Below are positions 16,591 to 25,218 of a DNA stretch of 35,252 nucleotides, one piece after another. The DNA comes from Chitinophagaceae bacterium (GTDB lineage: Bacteria; Bacteroidota; Bacteroidia; Chitinophagales; Chitinophagaceae): NCBI GenBank assembly GCA_947375185.1, contig CANCEU010000026.1:1-35252 (forward strand). The letters run 5' to 3'. The position numbers and the translations under genes were made by a program. The notes beneath the pieces are model-generated. The model saw only the letters and a program-made list of their open reading frames with translations. It searched no databases and was not told the DNA's origin. Numbering within the stretch: the first letter of the stretch is position 1; every line of letters begins with the position of its first letter.

Positions 16591-19212
16591 TTATAATTGC
16601 GCTAAACTTTCTTCAATGGTTTGGATTCTCGCTAATGCATCGGCCTTTTTCTTTTGTTCAATAGCAATGATTTCAGGCTTTGCATTTTGTACAAACTTCT
16701 CGTTACTTAATTTCTTTTCTACAGAAGCTAAAAAACCTTGTTGGTGCGCTAAATCTTTTAATAAATTTTCTTTTAAACTAGCAGTGTCAATAGCTTGATC
16801 CGCAACTAGGTAAAATTTATCTTTTTCTAATGCAACAACAATGCTTGATCCTATGGATGCCTGGGTATATGCGATGCTTTTTGCATTAATTTGTTTCGCT
16901 AAAATATTTTCAATTCTTTGGTAGGCTGCGTTATTTTCAGACTGAATATGTAAATCAATTGCATCTTTAGGTTTGATCTGATTTTTGTTTCTTGCGTCAC
17001 GCAATGTGGAAATTACATTCTTTAATAAAGCGCCTGCATTTAAAACAGCTTCATCCACTTTGCCAATTGTTTCATATTCCTTCACGCATAAATCCTCGGT
17101 TTGCGTTTTTAAGGCATGGTGTAATTCTTCGGTGATAAATGGCATGAACGGATGTAATAATTGCAATAATGAATCATAAAACTCAATGCTCTTATTATAT
17201 ACATCTGCATGGATAGCTTGTTCAAATCCTGGTTTGATCCATTCTAAATACCAACTACAATAATCATCCCATATCAATCCGTAAATTGTTTTTAAGGCTT
17301 CGCTTAAACGAAACTCTTTCAACATACTATCTACTTCAACTTGTGTAGCACTTAATTTTGCTTGGAACCAGTCCATGGCAAAGGCAGCATCCTGTGGTAC
17401 ATCGCCTTTATTATTAATTCCAGTATCAATACGCGTCTCCCACATTTTTAAAAGCTTAGCTGCGTTCCACAATTTGCTATTAAAATTTCTTCCTTGCTCT
17501 AATGTAGATTCATCAAATAATAAATCGTTTCCAGCAGGTGAAGCAATCATGATACCAAATCGAACTGCATCTGCTCCATATTGATCAATCAATCCTAATA
17601 AGTCGGGAGAGTTGCCCAAACTCTTACTCATTTTTCTTCCTTGTTTATCACGAACAATACCAGTGAAGTAAACATCTTTAAAAGGAATTTTGCCCATGTA
17701 TTCTTCACCCGCCATAATCATTCTTGCTACCCAAAAGAAAATAATTTCTGGGGCTGTCACTAAAGTACTAGTAGGGTAGTAATAATTAATTTCAGCATTG
17801 TTTGGGTTAGACATCCCCTTAAATACTTCAATAGGCCATAACCAACTACTAAACCAAGTATCCAAACAATCTGAATCCTGTGTTAAGGTTTTGCCTTTAG
17901 TTTCAGGATATTTTTCATTTACTGCAGCTTCGTTTTCTGCAACATATACATTTCCGTCAACGTCATACCATGCTGGGATACGATGACCCCACCACAACTG
18001 ACGACTAATGCACCAGTCCTTGATATTATCCATCCAATGACGATACACATTCTTAAATTTAGCTGGATGGAATTGTATTTCGTCGCTCATAACTGCTTCC
18101 AATGCTGGGCCTGCCAATTGTTTCATATCCACCCACCATTGTAAACTTAATCTTGGCTCTACAATTGCATCAGTCCTTTCGCTAAATCCAACTTGATTTA
18201 CATAATCTTCTAGCTTCACTAAATTGCCACTCGCTTCTAAATCGTCAGCAATAATTTTTCTCACTTCAATACGATCCTTGCCCATATACATTGGTGCTTC
18301 CTCGTTCATAGTTCCATCCTCATTCAATGTTTCAATTACTTCTAATCCATGTTTTTGCCCAAGGTTAAAGTCATTGATATCATGCGCAGGAGTCACTTTC
18401 AAGGCACCAGTTCCAAATTCCATTTCAATATAGTCGTCCGCAATAATGGGTATGCGACGATTAATCATAGGTACAAATGCATGCTTTCCCACTAAATTTT
18501 TATATCGATCATCCTTAGGGTGTACACAAATTGCCGTGTCTCCAAAAATGGTTTCAGGTCGTACCGTTGCAATGGTTATGTATTCCTCTCCTGGCATATC
18601 CAACTTATAACGGATATGGTACATTTTACCATTCACTTCCTTATGTATAACTTCTTCGTCACTTAAAGCGGTTTTAGCACGAACGTCCCAGTTAATCATT
18701 CGCTTGCCGCGGTATATTTTCCCTTTATTGTATAAATCAACAAATACCTTAATCACGGTTTCATAATAATCGGGATCCATTGTAAATGAAGTTCGATCCC
18801 AATCCAAACTACAGCCCATTTTTCTTAATTGTTGTAGAATAATGCCGCCATATTTTTCTTTCCATTCCCATGCGTATCCTAAAAATTCGTCTCTAGATAA
18901 AGAAGATTTTGCAATACCTCTTTCTCTTAACATGGCTACTACTTTTGCTTCAGTTGCAATAGAGGCATGATCGGTTCCGGGTACCCAACAAGGATTCATG
19001 CCTTGCATACGCGCACGACGAACTAAAATATCCTGAATAGTATTATTTAGGCAATGACCCATGTGTAAGACGCCGGTTACATTTGGAGGGGGAATAACCA
19101 CCGTATAAGCCGGTTTGTCATTTGGCTCACTATGAAAATAACCTTGGTCAATCCAATGTTTATACCATTTGGTTTCTACTTCACCTGGGATGTAATTTTT
19201 ACTCAGTTCCAT
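16591..19212 (-). CDS. valS: Valine--tRNA ligase
   Basis: This class I aminoacyl-tRNA synthetase charges tRNA-Val. The 873-residue protein is complete. It begins MELSKNYIPGEVETKWYKHW, as in the family. The HIGH-type motif is HMGH (residues 50-53, within PPPNVTGVLHMGH). The editing (CP1) domain spans about 190-340, with TVRPETIFGDTA and GTGALKVTPAHD. The KMSKS loop is at 527-531. The anticodon-binding domain covers about 610-760, and a C-terminal coiled-coil arm covers about 800-873. It is divergent from the exonuclease gene by 88 bp and has two perfect -7 boxes upstream. The GNAT gene follows without a gap. Confidence 0.98.
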   Translation of the reverse strand: MELSKNYIPGEVETKWYKHWIDQGYFHSEPNDKPAYTVVIPPPNVTGVLHMGHCLNNTIQDILVRRARMQGMNPCWVPGTDHASIATEAKVVAMLRERGIAKSSLSRDEFLGYAWEWKEKYGGIILQQLRKMGCSLDWDRTSFTMDPDYYETVIKVFVDLYNKGKIYRGKRMINWDVRAKTALSDEEVIHKEVNGKMYHIRYKLDMPGEEYITIATVRPETIFGDTAICVHPKDDRYKNLVGKHAFVPMINRRIPIIADDYIEMEFGTGALKVTPAHDINDFNLGQKHGLEVIETLNEDGTMNEEAPMYMGKDRIEVRKIIADDLEASGNLVKLEDYVNQVGFSERTDAIVEPRLSLQWWVDMKQLAGPALEAVMSDEIQFHPAKFKNVYRHWMDNIKDWCISRQLWWGHRIPAWYDVDGNVYVAENEAAVNEKYPETKGKTLTQDSDCLDTWFSSWLWPIEVFKGMSNPNNAEINYYYPTSTLVTAPEIIFFWVARMIMAGEEYMGKIPFKDVYFTGIVRDKQGRKMSKSLGNSPDLLGLIDQYGADAVRFGIMIASPAGNDLLFDESTLEQGRNFNSKLWNAAKLLKMWETRIDTGINNKGDVPQDAAFAMDWFQAKLSATQVEVDSMLKEFRLSEALKTIYGLIWDDYCSWYLEWIKPGFEQAIHADVYNKSIEFYDSLLQLLHPFMPFITEELHHALKTQTEDLCVKEYETIGKVDEAVLNAGALLKNVISTLRDARNKNQIKPKDAIDLHIQSENNAAYQRIENILAKQINAKSIAYTQASIGSSIVVALEKDKFYLVADQAIDTASLKENLLKDLAHQQGFLASVEKKLSNEKFVQNAKPEIIAIEQKKKADALARIQTIEESLAQL

Positions 19213-19241
19213 GCTATTTTTTCTTTACCTAAATTGAGCCA

Positions 19242-19249
19242 CAAAAATA
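19242..19249 (-). promoter_or_regulatory. Predicted proximal -7 box for valS
   Basis: On the minus strand this reads TATTTTTG, a perfect TAnnTTTG match, 29 bp before the valS ATG. No TTG lies at the usual -33 distance. Confidence 0.45.
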
Positions 19250-19274
19250 AGGAAAAGGCACAAGCTTATTTTGA

Positions 19275-19282
19275 CAAAAATA
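19275..19282 (-). promoter_or_regulatory. Predicted distal -7 box for valS
   Basis: This is a second perfect copy of TATTTTTG on the minus strand, 62 bp before the valS ATG. It suggests tandem promoters, though one of the two may be chance in AT-rich sequence. Confidence 0.35.
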
Positions 19283-19300
19283 TCCGAACTTGGCCCTCTA

Positions 19301-19879
19301 ATGGAATTTGCAGTTGTAGATATTGAAACCACCGGAGGTATGCCACAAACACATGGTATTACCGAAATTGCTATTGTCATGCACAATGGGGTAGAAGTTA
19401 CGGGCAAATATGTTACCCTGATTAATCCTAAACAAAAAATTCCTCCATTTATTGTAAATATGACGGGGATTAGCGATGAAATGGTATCCACTGCGCCTTT
19501 GTTTGAGGAAGTAGCACCACAGATATTCAACTTATTAAAAGACCGCATTTTTGTTGCGCACAATGTAAGTTTTGATTATGGCTTTGTGCATTATCTTTTA
19601 AATCACCATGGGTATGCTTGGTCGGCACCTAAGTTGTGCACCATTCGATTAAGTAAAAAAGTATTTCCAGGCTTGTTAAAATATGGATTAGGTTCTTTAA
19701 CCCGTGATTTAGGAATTCGCATTGAAGGTCGACATAGAGCATGGGGTGACGCTGCAGCAACAGCGCAAGTACTAACCATGGCTATTGAAAAAGAGGGTAT
19801 GGAGCCAATTCATACTTTATTGAACAAAAAAGAGCCACGCAAAAAAATAGCGCCACCTAGTGAAGGAGACGCTATTTGA
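19301..19879 (+). CDS. DEDDh 3'-5' exonuclease, DNA polymerase III epsilon-like
   Basis: This is a 192-residue exonuclease of the DnaQ-like superfamily. I chose the ATG at 19301 (MEFAVVDIETTGG) because the frame upstream has only a TTG at 19271. The metal-binding residues are visible: D7 and E9 in DIETTG, D92 in HNVSFDYGF, and H145 with D150 in HRAWGDAAATAQV, which defines the DEDDh type. It could be a proofreading epsilon subunit or a stand-alone repair/RNA-trimming exonuclease. Many Bacteroidota homologues are fused to a GIY-YIG (UvrC-like) nuclease domain, but this one ends after the exonuclease domain with a basic tail. It is divergent from valS and convergent with purB. Confidence 0.88.
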   Translation: MEFAVVDIETTGGMPQTHGITEIAIVMHNGVEVTGKYVTLINPKQKIPPFIVNMTGISDEMVSTAPLFEEVAPQIFNLLKDRIFVAHNVSFDYGFVHYLLNHHGYAWSAPKLCTIRLSKKVFPGLLKYGLGSLTRDLGIRIEGRHRAWGDAAATAQVLTMAIEKEGMEPIHTLLNKKEPRKKIAPPSEGDAI

Positions 19880-19920
19880 TTTATAAGAACGCTTTTTTCC
19901 TTTTTTATCTTTTCACTTTA

Positions 19921-21261
19921 CTAATACTCCGCAGTAATACCAGTATAATTTTGTGGAGTGATTTGTTTTAATTCTTTTTTCAAGATAGCGGTTACTTTTA
20001 AGCCATCAATAAATTTGTGCATTGATTTTTTATCAATTTTGCTATTGCCTCTTGTTAAATCTTTCAATGCTTCGTAAGGATTTGGATATTTTTCACGGCG
20101 TAAAATAGTTTGAATCGCCTCAGCTACTACTGCCCAGTTATTTTCTAAATCTTCTTGAATTTTTGCTTCGTTCAAAATTAATTTACCTAAGCCTTTTTCT
20201 AATGAATTAATGGCAATGGTAATATGTCCTACTGGTACACCAATATTTCTCAATACAGTTGAATCAGTCAAATCTCTTTGTAGTCGACTGATAGGAAGCT
20301 TTGCTGCCAAATGCTCCAATAAAGCATTCGCGATACCTAAGTTTCCTTCAGCGTTTTCAAAATCAATTGGGTTTACTTTATGCGGCATGGCACTAGAGCC
20401 TACTTCGCCTTTTTTAGTTTGCTGCTTAAAGTAATCCATTGAAATATAAGTCCAAATATCACGGGACAAATCAATTAAAATATTATTGATTCTTTTTAAA
20501 GTGTCGCAATGTGCGGCGAAATTATCGTAGTGCTCAATTTGAGTGGTGAATTGCATTCTTTGTAAGCCTAATACATCTTCTACAAATTCATTACCCAATG
20601 ATACCCAGTTCTTTTTTGGATAAGCAATATGATGTGCATTGAAATTACCTGTTGCACCTCCAAATTTTGCAGCATAAGGTATAGCTGTAAATAATTCAAT
20701 TTGATTGTGTAAGCGCTCAACAAATACCATTACTTCTTTCCCTAATGTTGTAGGGGACGCAGGTTGGCCATGTGTTCTTGCTAATAAAGGAACCTTTTTC
20801 CATTGTTTAGCAAATTGATATAATTTGTTTTGTAAATTAACCAATGCTGGCAAAGTATTGTTTTCCATTGCATCCTTCCAACTTAATGGAATGGCAGTGT
20901 TGTTAATATCCTGAGATGTTAAGCCAAAGTGAATCCACTCTTTCAATTCGCTTGCTTTATTTGCATCTAGAATTTCCTTTAAAAAGTATTCAACTGCTTT
21001 AACATCGTGATTCGTAGTTGCTTCAATTGTTTTAATTTTTTGAGCATCCTCTTCTGAAAAATTGTCAATAACTCCTAGTAAGGTTTTTCTTAATGCAGGT
21101 GTTACTTTGAAAAACTTTTTATCTGCTAAAAATAAAAAGTAGTGAACTTCCACTAACACTCTGTATTTAATTAATCCAAATTCAGAGAAATAAGCGCTTA
21201 AATTAGCTGTCTGTTTGTGGTAACGACCATCAATTGGGGAGATGGAACTAAGTTGTGACAT
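19921..21261 (-). CDS. purB: Adenylosuccinate lyase
   Basis: PurB catalyses two fumarate-releasing steps, SAICAR to AICAR and adenylosuccinate to AMP. The ATG at 21261 gives MSQLSSISPIDGRYH, the normal family start, and 446 residues. The frame extends upstream to 21360, but that part overlaps mqnA and is rejected. It is closely similar throughout to the E. coli-type enzyme: TTNHDVKAVEYFLKE (82-96), TSQDINN (115-121), RTHGQPASPTTLGKE with H164, and the signature loop GSSAMPHKVNPIDFENAEGN with the catalytic serine at 289/290. It is divergent from mqnA, with a shared promoter region, and convergent with the exonuclease gene across a T-rich 41-bp gap. Confidence 0.97.
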   Translation of the reverse strand: MSQLSSISPIDGRYHKQTANLSAYFSEFGLIKYRVLVEVHYFLFLADKKFFKVTPALRKTLLGVIDNFSEEDAQKIKTIEATTNHDVKAVEYFLKEILDANKASELKEWIHFGLTSQDINNTAIPLSWKDAMENNTLPALVNLQNKLYQFAKQWKKVPLLARTHGQPASPTTLGKEVMVFVERLHNQIELFTAIPYAAKFGGATGNFNAHHIAYPKKNWVSLGNEFVEDVLGLQRMQFTTQIEHYDNFAAHCDTLKRINNILIDLSRDIWTYISMDYFKQQTKKGEVGSSAMPHKVNPIDFENAEGNLGIANALLEHLAAKLPISRLQRDLTDSTVLRNIGVPVGHITIAINSLEKGLGKLILNEAKIQEDLENNWAVVAEAIQTILRREKYPNPYEALKDLTRGNSKIDKKSMHKFIDGLKVTAILKKELKQITPQNYTGITAEY

Positions 21262-21266
21262 ATTGA

Positions 21267-21298
21267 TTGCTTTAAACAATTGGTTTTTAATATCTTTG
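21267..21298 (+). promoter_or_regulatory. Predicted promoter of mqnA (-33 and -7)
   Basis: TTG at 21267-21269, a 21-bp spacer, then TATCTTTG at 21291-21298, a perfect TAnnTTTG. Transcription would start near 21305, about 10 bp before the TTG start codon of mqnA. Confidence 0.6.
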
Positions 21299-21300
21299 CG

Positions 21301-21308
21301 CAAAGTTA
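21301..21308 (-). promoter_or_regulatory. Predicted -7 box for purB
   Basis: On the minus strand this reads TAACTTTG, a perfect TAnnTTTG match, 39 bp before the purB ATG. It faces the mqnA -7 box across two bases. No minus-strand TTG is found at the -33 distance. Confidence 0.5.
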
Positions 21309-21314
21309 ATTCAA

Positions 21315-22058
21315 TTGGAGAGAAAGTGGCGCATTGGGGCTGTAAGTTATTTAAACACACGCCCGTTATTATTGGGATTAGAGCAGTCCGCCTTGATGGC
21401 AGAGATTGAATTGGTTAAGGCTTACCCAGCTAAAATTGCCCAAGATTTAATTGACGGCACTATTGATATGGGGTTGGTACCTGTTGCAGTAACCCCTTTA
21501 TTGAAAGAAGCACATTTTGTGTCAAACTACTGTATTGGTGCAATAGGGGAAGTTGCAAGCGTTTGTATTTTTAGTCAAGTTCCAATTGAACAGGTTGAAA
21601 AAATTTATTTAGATTATCAAAGTAGAACCTCCGTGCAATTGGCGAGAATTTTACTTTCACAATATTGGAAAAAAGAAGTTGAATATTTAAAGGCGGATGA
21701 TGGGTATATTCAACAAATTGAGGGTACTACTGCCGGTGTGATTATTGGCGATCGTGCATTGGCAGCAAGAACTCATTTTAATTATGTTTATGATTTAGCT
21801 TCGGCTTGGATAGCTCATACAGGCTTACCATTTGTATTTGCAACTTGGATTGCCAACAAACCAATACCAAAGGTTTTTATGGACGCTTTTGATGCTGCCA
21901 ACGCATATGGATTGCAGCATTTGCAGGAAGTGATTGCTGGAATACCAACTAATGAGCAAGTATATGATTTACATACTTACTACACTCAGAATATTAGTTA
22001 CGATTTTAATGATGAAAAAAGAAAAGGGCTAGCACTATTTCTATCACTTCTTAAATAA
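21315..22058 (+). CDS. mqnA: Chorismate dehydratase MqnA (futalosine pathway)
   Basis: MqnA converts chorismate to 3-enolpyruvylbenzoate, the first step of the futalosine route to menaquinone. The 247 residues have the MqnA/MqnD periplasmic-binding-protein-like fold. Landmarks are RIGAVSYLNTRPLL near the start, DLIDGTIDMGLVPVAV (about 44-59), CIGAIGEVASVCIFSQ and LDYQSRTSVQLARILL. Only a TTG at 21315 lies ahead of the conserved region before an in-frame stop at 21288, so a TTG start is likely. The predicted promoter fits that choice. The last 15 bp overlap, tail to tail, the end of the flippase gene on the other strand. Confidence 0.93.
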   Translation: MERKWRIGAVSYLNTRPLLLGLEQSALMAEIELVKAYPAKIAQDLIDGTIDMGLVPVAVTPLLKEAHFVSNYCIGAIGEVASVCIFSQVPIEQVEKIYLDYQSRTSVQLARILLSQYWKKEVEYLKADDGYIQQIEGTTAGVIIGDRALAARTHFNYVYDLASAWIAHTGLPFVFATWIANKPIPKVFMDAFDAANAYGLQHLQEVIAGIPTNEQVYDLHTYYTQNISYDFNDEKRKGLALFLSLLK

Positions 22059-23561
22059 TCTGCCATATTGCTTTGCTGCAAAGTCCTTAAAGTAATTTAG
22101 GATTTCAGGCGCGGGGTTAATCCATAATGTCAATAAATAAAATCCTGTTGCGTATATAATGGATTGAATCGCGATATTGGCTACAAAATTTTCTGCTGCT
22201 GGAATTTGATGTACTAACAACATTAATCCGGTACTTAATATTAAAAACAACCCGTGTTTCCATCGATAAGGCTGTAGATTGAATTTAGCATATAGAAAAC
22301 TAAAGCGCACAGTATTGTACAGCGTGTATGCTATTAAGTTAGAAATAGCTAGTCCAATTAAATCGTAGTGCTTAATTAGGAAGTAGTTTAAAGGAATGGA
22401 AACAATCACAAATAGTACATTAGTAAAAAAATCAAATTTCCAATAGTTGGAAGTGCCAATGATTTGTGCATTTACGCCCGTTGCTAAATCAATCAATTTC
22501 GCCAAGCCTAAAATAAATGCAAGATTTACAAGTGCATCATAACCCCCTCCTTGCTTGTGACTTATCCAGTTTAAAAATGAAACCAGGTTTTGAATATTTA
22601 ACCAAATAAGCCCAAATAATAAAAGCCCAATTGCCAATAAGTTCGAAACACTTTTGTGGTATATATTTTTAATATTTTCAAAGTCTTTTTCTTTCCACGA
22701 TTTAGCAAGAATTGGAATGCTGATAGAAGTAAGGCTTCTTTGTGGTATTTCTAAAATTGCAGAAACATAGGTAGCAATGGCGAAAATACTAGCATCGCTT
22801 AAACCCTTTAAACCTACAATCATAAAGGTATCATTGGTGCGCGCGAGTAAATTGAAAAATTGTCCTGCAAATACAAATAACGCAAAGCTGATCATTCTGC
22901 CCTTTAGCCTTTTTGTAACACTACTTATGTTGAAATTCCGAATGGACCATTCTTTTGATTGTATTAAATTATATAACAAATACAACATTGGAATTAAGTA
23001 AATGCAACTGAATAATCCGATAAACTGAGTAAGGTCAATAATGTGAAAACCAAAAAGTAAAATCAAAATGGTGGTTAGCACTCTTATTGCAGTTTCTCTT
23101 AAAAAATTTGTCATTACCCCTTTATGCAAGCCCCAAGCAAATGCTTCCAACCAATAAAAAAGTAATAAGAAAAAAGTGTATGGATAAATGTAACTAAAGT
23201 AGTGTCCAAGACTCGGCGACTTTCCTAATTTTCGAATGATAAATTCTTTATTTTGCCACCCGATTATAAGTAGAATTCCAAATCCTAATAAATTGATTAA
23301 TAAAGTTAAAAACGGGAGTTCATTTTTATTATTGCCAAGATAGTGGTTGTAAAAAGGGTAAAATTTATACACCACAGGTAATGTCCCCAATGTGCAAAAT
23401 ACGGAAAGCGTAGCTCCGATATCAATCATGGCCCTCACTAGCCCTTGGTCATTCTTGGAAAAGAACATGGGAAATAAAACAAGCAAATTGACTGCACCAA
23501 TCAAGAATCCTAAAAATATAAAATAAGATGATTTTATGCCTTGTTTTTGTATAATCCCCAT
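22044..23561 (-). CDS. Polysaccharide/lipid-linked oligosaccharide flippase (Wzx-type, MOP superfamily)
   Basis: This is an integral membrane protein of 505 residues with about 12-14 hydrophobic helices spread evenly from residue 12 to 490. It has the charge pattern and overall look of MATE/Wzx-type polysaccharide exporters, which move lipid-linked sugar units across the inner membrane. Helpful segments are the N-terminal GIIQKQGIKSSYFIFLGFLIGAVN and the mid-protein FALFVFAGQFFNLLARTNDTFMIVGL. It is the last gene of a minus-strand unit with FkbM and a glycosyltransferase (gaps of 10 and 15 bp). The 3' end overlaps mqnA by 15 bp. Specificity cannot be read from sequence. Confidence 0.88.
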   Translation of the reverse strand: MGIIQKQGIKSSYFIFLGFLIGAVNLLVLFPMFFSKNDQGLVRAMIDIGATLSVFCTLGTLPVVYKFYPFYNHYLGNNKNELPFLTLLINLLGFGILLIIGWQNKEFIIRKLGKSPSLGHYFSYIYPYTFFLLLFYWLEAFAWGLHKGVMTNFLRETAIRVLTTILILLFGFHIIDLTQFIGLFSCIYLIPMLYLLYNLIQSKEWSIRNFNISSVTKRLKGRMISFALFVFAGQFFNLLARTNDTFMIVGLKGLSDASIFAIATYVSAILEIPQRSLTSISIPILAKSWKEKDFENIKNIYHKSVSNLLAIGLLLFGLIWLNIQNLVSFLNWISHKQGGGYDALVNLAFILGLAKLIDLATGVNAQIIGTSNYWKFDFFTNVLFVIVSIPLNYFLIKHYDLIGLAISNLIAYTLYNTVRFSFLYAKFNLQPYRWKHGLFLILSTGLMLLVHQIPAAENFVANIAIQSIIYATGFYLLTLWINPAPEILNYFKDFAAKQYGRLFKK

Positions 23562-23576
23562 TGTACAAATATATTA

Positions 23577-24377
23577 TTATTTATACTTTTTGGTGAGTCT
23601 ATTCTTGAGCAGCTTCCAAATGGTGCCATAAGCAATGCGACTCTCCGTATAAATCACTTGCTTGTCATCAATTAGAGAAGTAAGACATGCTACATACCAG
23701 TCCTTGTGCTTTTCTAATATGTACTTAATTATACTTGCTCTATTAGGGTGTGTATGGTTTTTAAGGGTTGATTTTTCGGTTTGTCGATAGCATAATAGAT
23801 ACTCAGGAATGACATGTACTTCCAAATGAAGCTTGGTAATTCTAATGTAAAACTCCCAGTCCTCATATCCCAATTTCATGCTTTCGTCATAGCCGCCCAC
23901 TTGATCCCATACTTCCTTGCGTACCATTGCACATGCTGGGCATTGATTGGAGAATAAAAAGTTAAAGGCATTGCCACCCCTTGGTTTTGAATTTCCAGTC
24001 TTGTTCCCAAAATATTTTATGTAACTAGTGACCACTGCGGTAGTTGGTTCCAGTTCCATTATGGTAAGTGCTTTGCTAAAAAAGCTAGGGTCGAAATAAT
24101 CATCTGCATCCAATGCTGCAATAAATTTTCCTTTTGCTTGTTTTACCCCATAGTTTCTTGCCGAAGACATTCTTCCGTTTTCCTTATGCAATACAGTGAT
24201 ATTAGTTTGTTTTGCAAGTTGTTCTAATACTTTCAATGTATTATTATCGGTTGATCCGTCGTTTACTATGATTATTTCAAATAATTGATTAGTCTGAAAT
24301 GCTAATTTGCTGATTGTTTCAGGCAAATAGGCGCCATCATTAAAACAAGGAATAACAACACTAATTAATGGATTCAT
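23577..24377 (-). CDS. Family 2 glycosyltransferase
   Basis: This is a cytoplasmic-face GT-A fold enzyme of 266 residues that transfers a sugar from a nucleotide donor. It shows the N-terminal ISVVIPCFNDG, NDGSTD (39-44), the acceptor/donor segment GRMSSARNYGVKQAKGKFI, and the metal-binding DADD (90-93). Downstream, GGYDESMKLGYEDWEFYIRI includes the ED pair expected for the catalytic base. There is no membrane anchor. It lies between the FkbM and flippase genes, so it probably builds the same glycan. Donor and linkage are unknown. Confidence 0.9.
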   Translation of the reverse strand: MNPLISVVIPCFNDGAYLPETISKLAFQTNQLFEIIIVNDGSTDNNTLKVLEQLAKQTNITVLHKENGRMSSARNYGVKQAKGKFIAALDADDYFDPSFFSKALTIMELEPTTAVVTSYIKYFGNKTGNSKPRGGNAFNFLFSNQCPACAMVRKEVWDQVGGYDESMKLGYEDWEFYIRITKLHLEVHVIPEYLLCYRQTEKSTLKNHTHPNRASIIKYILEKHKDWYVACLTSLIDDKQVIYTESRIAYGTIWKLLKNRLTKKYK

Positions 24378-24387
24378 ATGGGCTTAT

Positions 24388-25203
24388 TTACTTGTAGCAG
24401 AAAATATTGAGTTGAACATCAAAAGGGGTGCCAGTTGACTTATCTATAAATGGCATAGCTAAATTATCGGCAGCCATTTTAATGTATACTTTGAATCCTG
24501 CTTTATTGACAATATCCAATAAAGTGTTTAATTTTTCAGTCTCTGAACTGGTGCCATGGTATTCAAGAAATAAATTTTCAATTTTATGGAGTTGATTGGC
24601 ACAATCTTTTATTACATCATATTCCGCCCCTTCAATATCCATCTTTACAAAATCTATCTTTTCAAATTTTGATAAGTAATCAGCAAATCGAATGGCATTT
24701 ACTTTTGTGGCACTAACTCCTGATGCATCAATTTGACTGGCTTCGGAACCCTTATTGCTAAATGATAATTCACAATGCGCTGTCCATATTGCATCATTAT
24801 AAAGTACAACATTAGACAGTTTATTATCTGCGATATTTTTATTTAAAATTGCATAAATACTTTTGTCTGGTTCGAAAGCATGGATGGTAGATGCTGGATT
24901 ATTGAGGGCAAAATAAAGCGTGCTGATTCCAATATTTGCTCCACAATCTAAAATGACCCCACTTTTATTTGGAGTATTGAATTTGTAGATATCCCCTCCA
25001 AATATCTCTTTATATGTTTTAATGACTTCATATGGGCGAACGTAGTTTAAAATAAACTTTGGAAATTGGTATTGTTTTGGAAATTGATCGTCCTTGTGTT
25101 TTAATAATTTCTCTTCGAACCATCCCAATTGATGTTCCTGATTTAAGGCTTTCTTTTTGGAGCCTCTTTTTCCAATTCCCTTTAGTATATTTGTAATAAT
25201 CAT
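24388..25203 (-). CDS. FkbM-family SAM-dependent methyltransferase
   Basis: This 271-residue protein probably O-methylates a sugar in the glycan made by its neighbours. The Rossmann methyltransferase domain starts at about residue 80: GVILDCGANIGISTLYFAL is motif I (83-101), HAFEPD (108-113) binds the SAM ribose, and VKMDIEGAEYD (187-197) is the FkbM signature. A basic N-terminal stretch of about 80 residues precedes the domain, which is common in this family. It is the first gene of the FkbM-glycosyltransferase-flippase unit. Its start is only 15 bp from the start of a divergent glycosyltransferase, so its promoter must lie within that gene; I see no clear box there. Confidence 0.88.
   Translation of the reverse strand: MIITNILKGIGKRGSKKKALNQEHQLGWFEEKLLKHKDDQFPKQYQFPKFILNYVRPYEVIKTYKEIFGGDIYKFNTPNKSGVILDCGANIGISTLYFALNNPASTIHAFEPDKSIYAILNKNIADNKLSNVVLYNDAIWTAHCELSFSNKGSEASQIDASGVSATKVNAIRFADYLSKFEKIDFVKMDIEGAEYDVIKDCANQLHKIENLFLEYHGTSSETEKLNTLLDIVNKAGFKVYIKMAADNLAMPFIDKSTGTPFDVQLNIFCYK
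25186..25193 (+). promoter_or_regulatory. Predicted -7 box for the glycosyltransferase at 25219
   Basis: TATATTTG is a perfect TAnnTTTG match, 25 bp before the ATG at 25219. It lies inside the 5' coding end of the divergent FkbM gene. A TTTG at 25156-25159 is 26 bp upstream, longer than the usual spacing. Confidence 0.5.
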
Positions 25204-25218
25204 TAACGCATTTATTAA

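Noticed and set aside
16985..18433. Several plus-strand open frames of 60-70 codons within valS
   Set aside because: They mirror conserved valS coding sequence and have no promoter or recognisable product.
21262..21360. N-terminal extension of purB to 21360
   Set aside because: It runs through the shared promoter region and into mqnA; the internal ATG at 21261 gives the usual PurB start.
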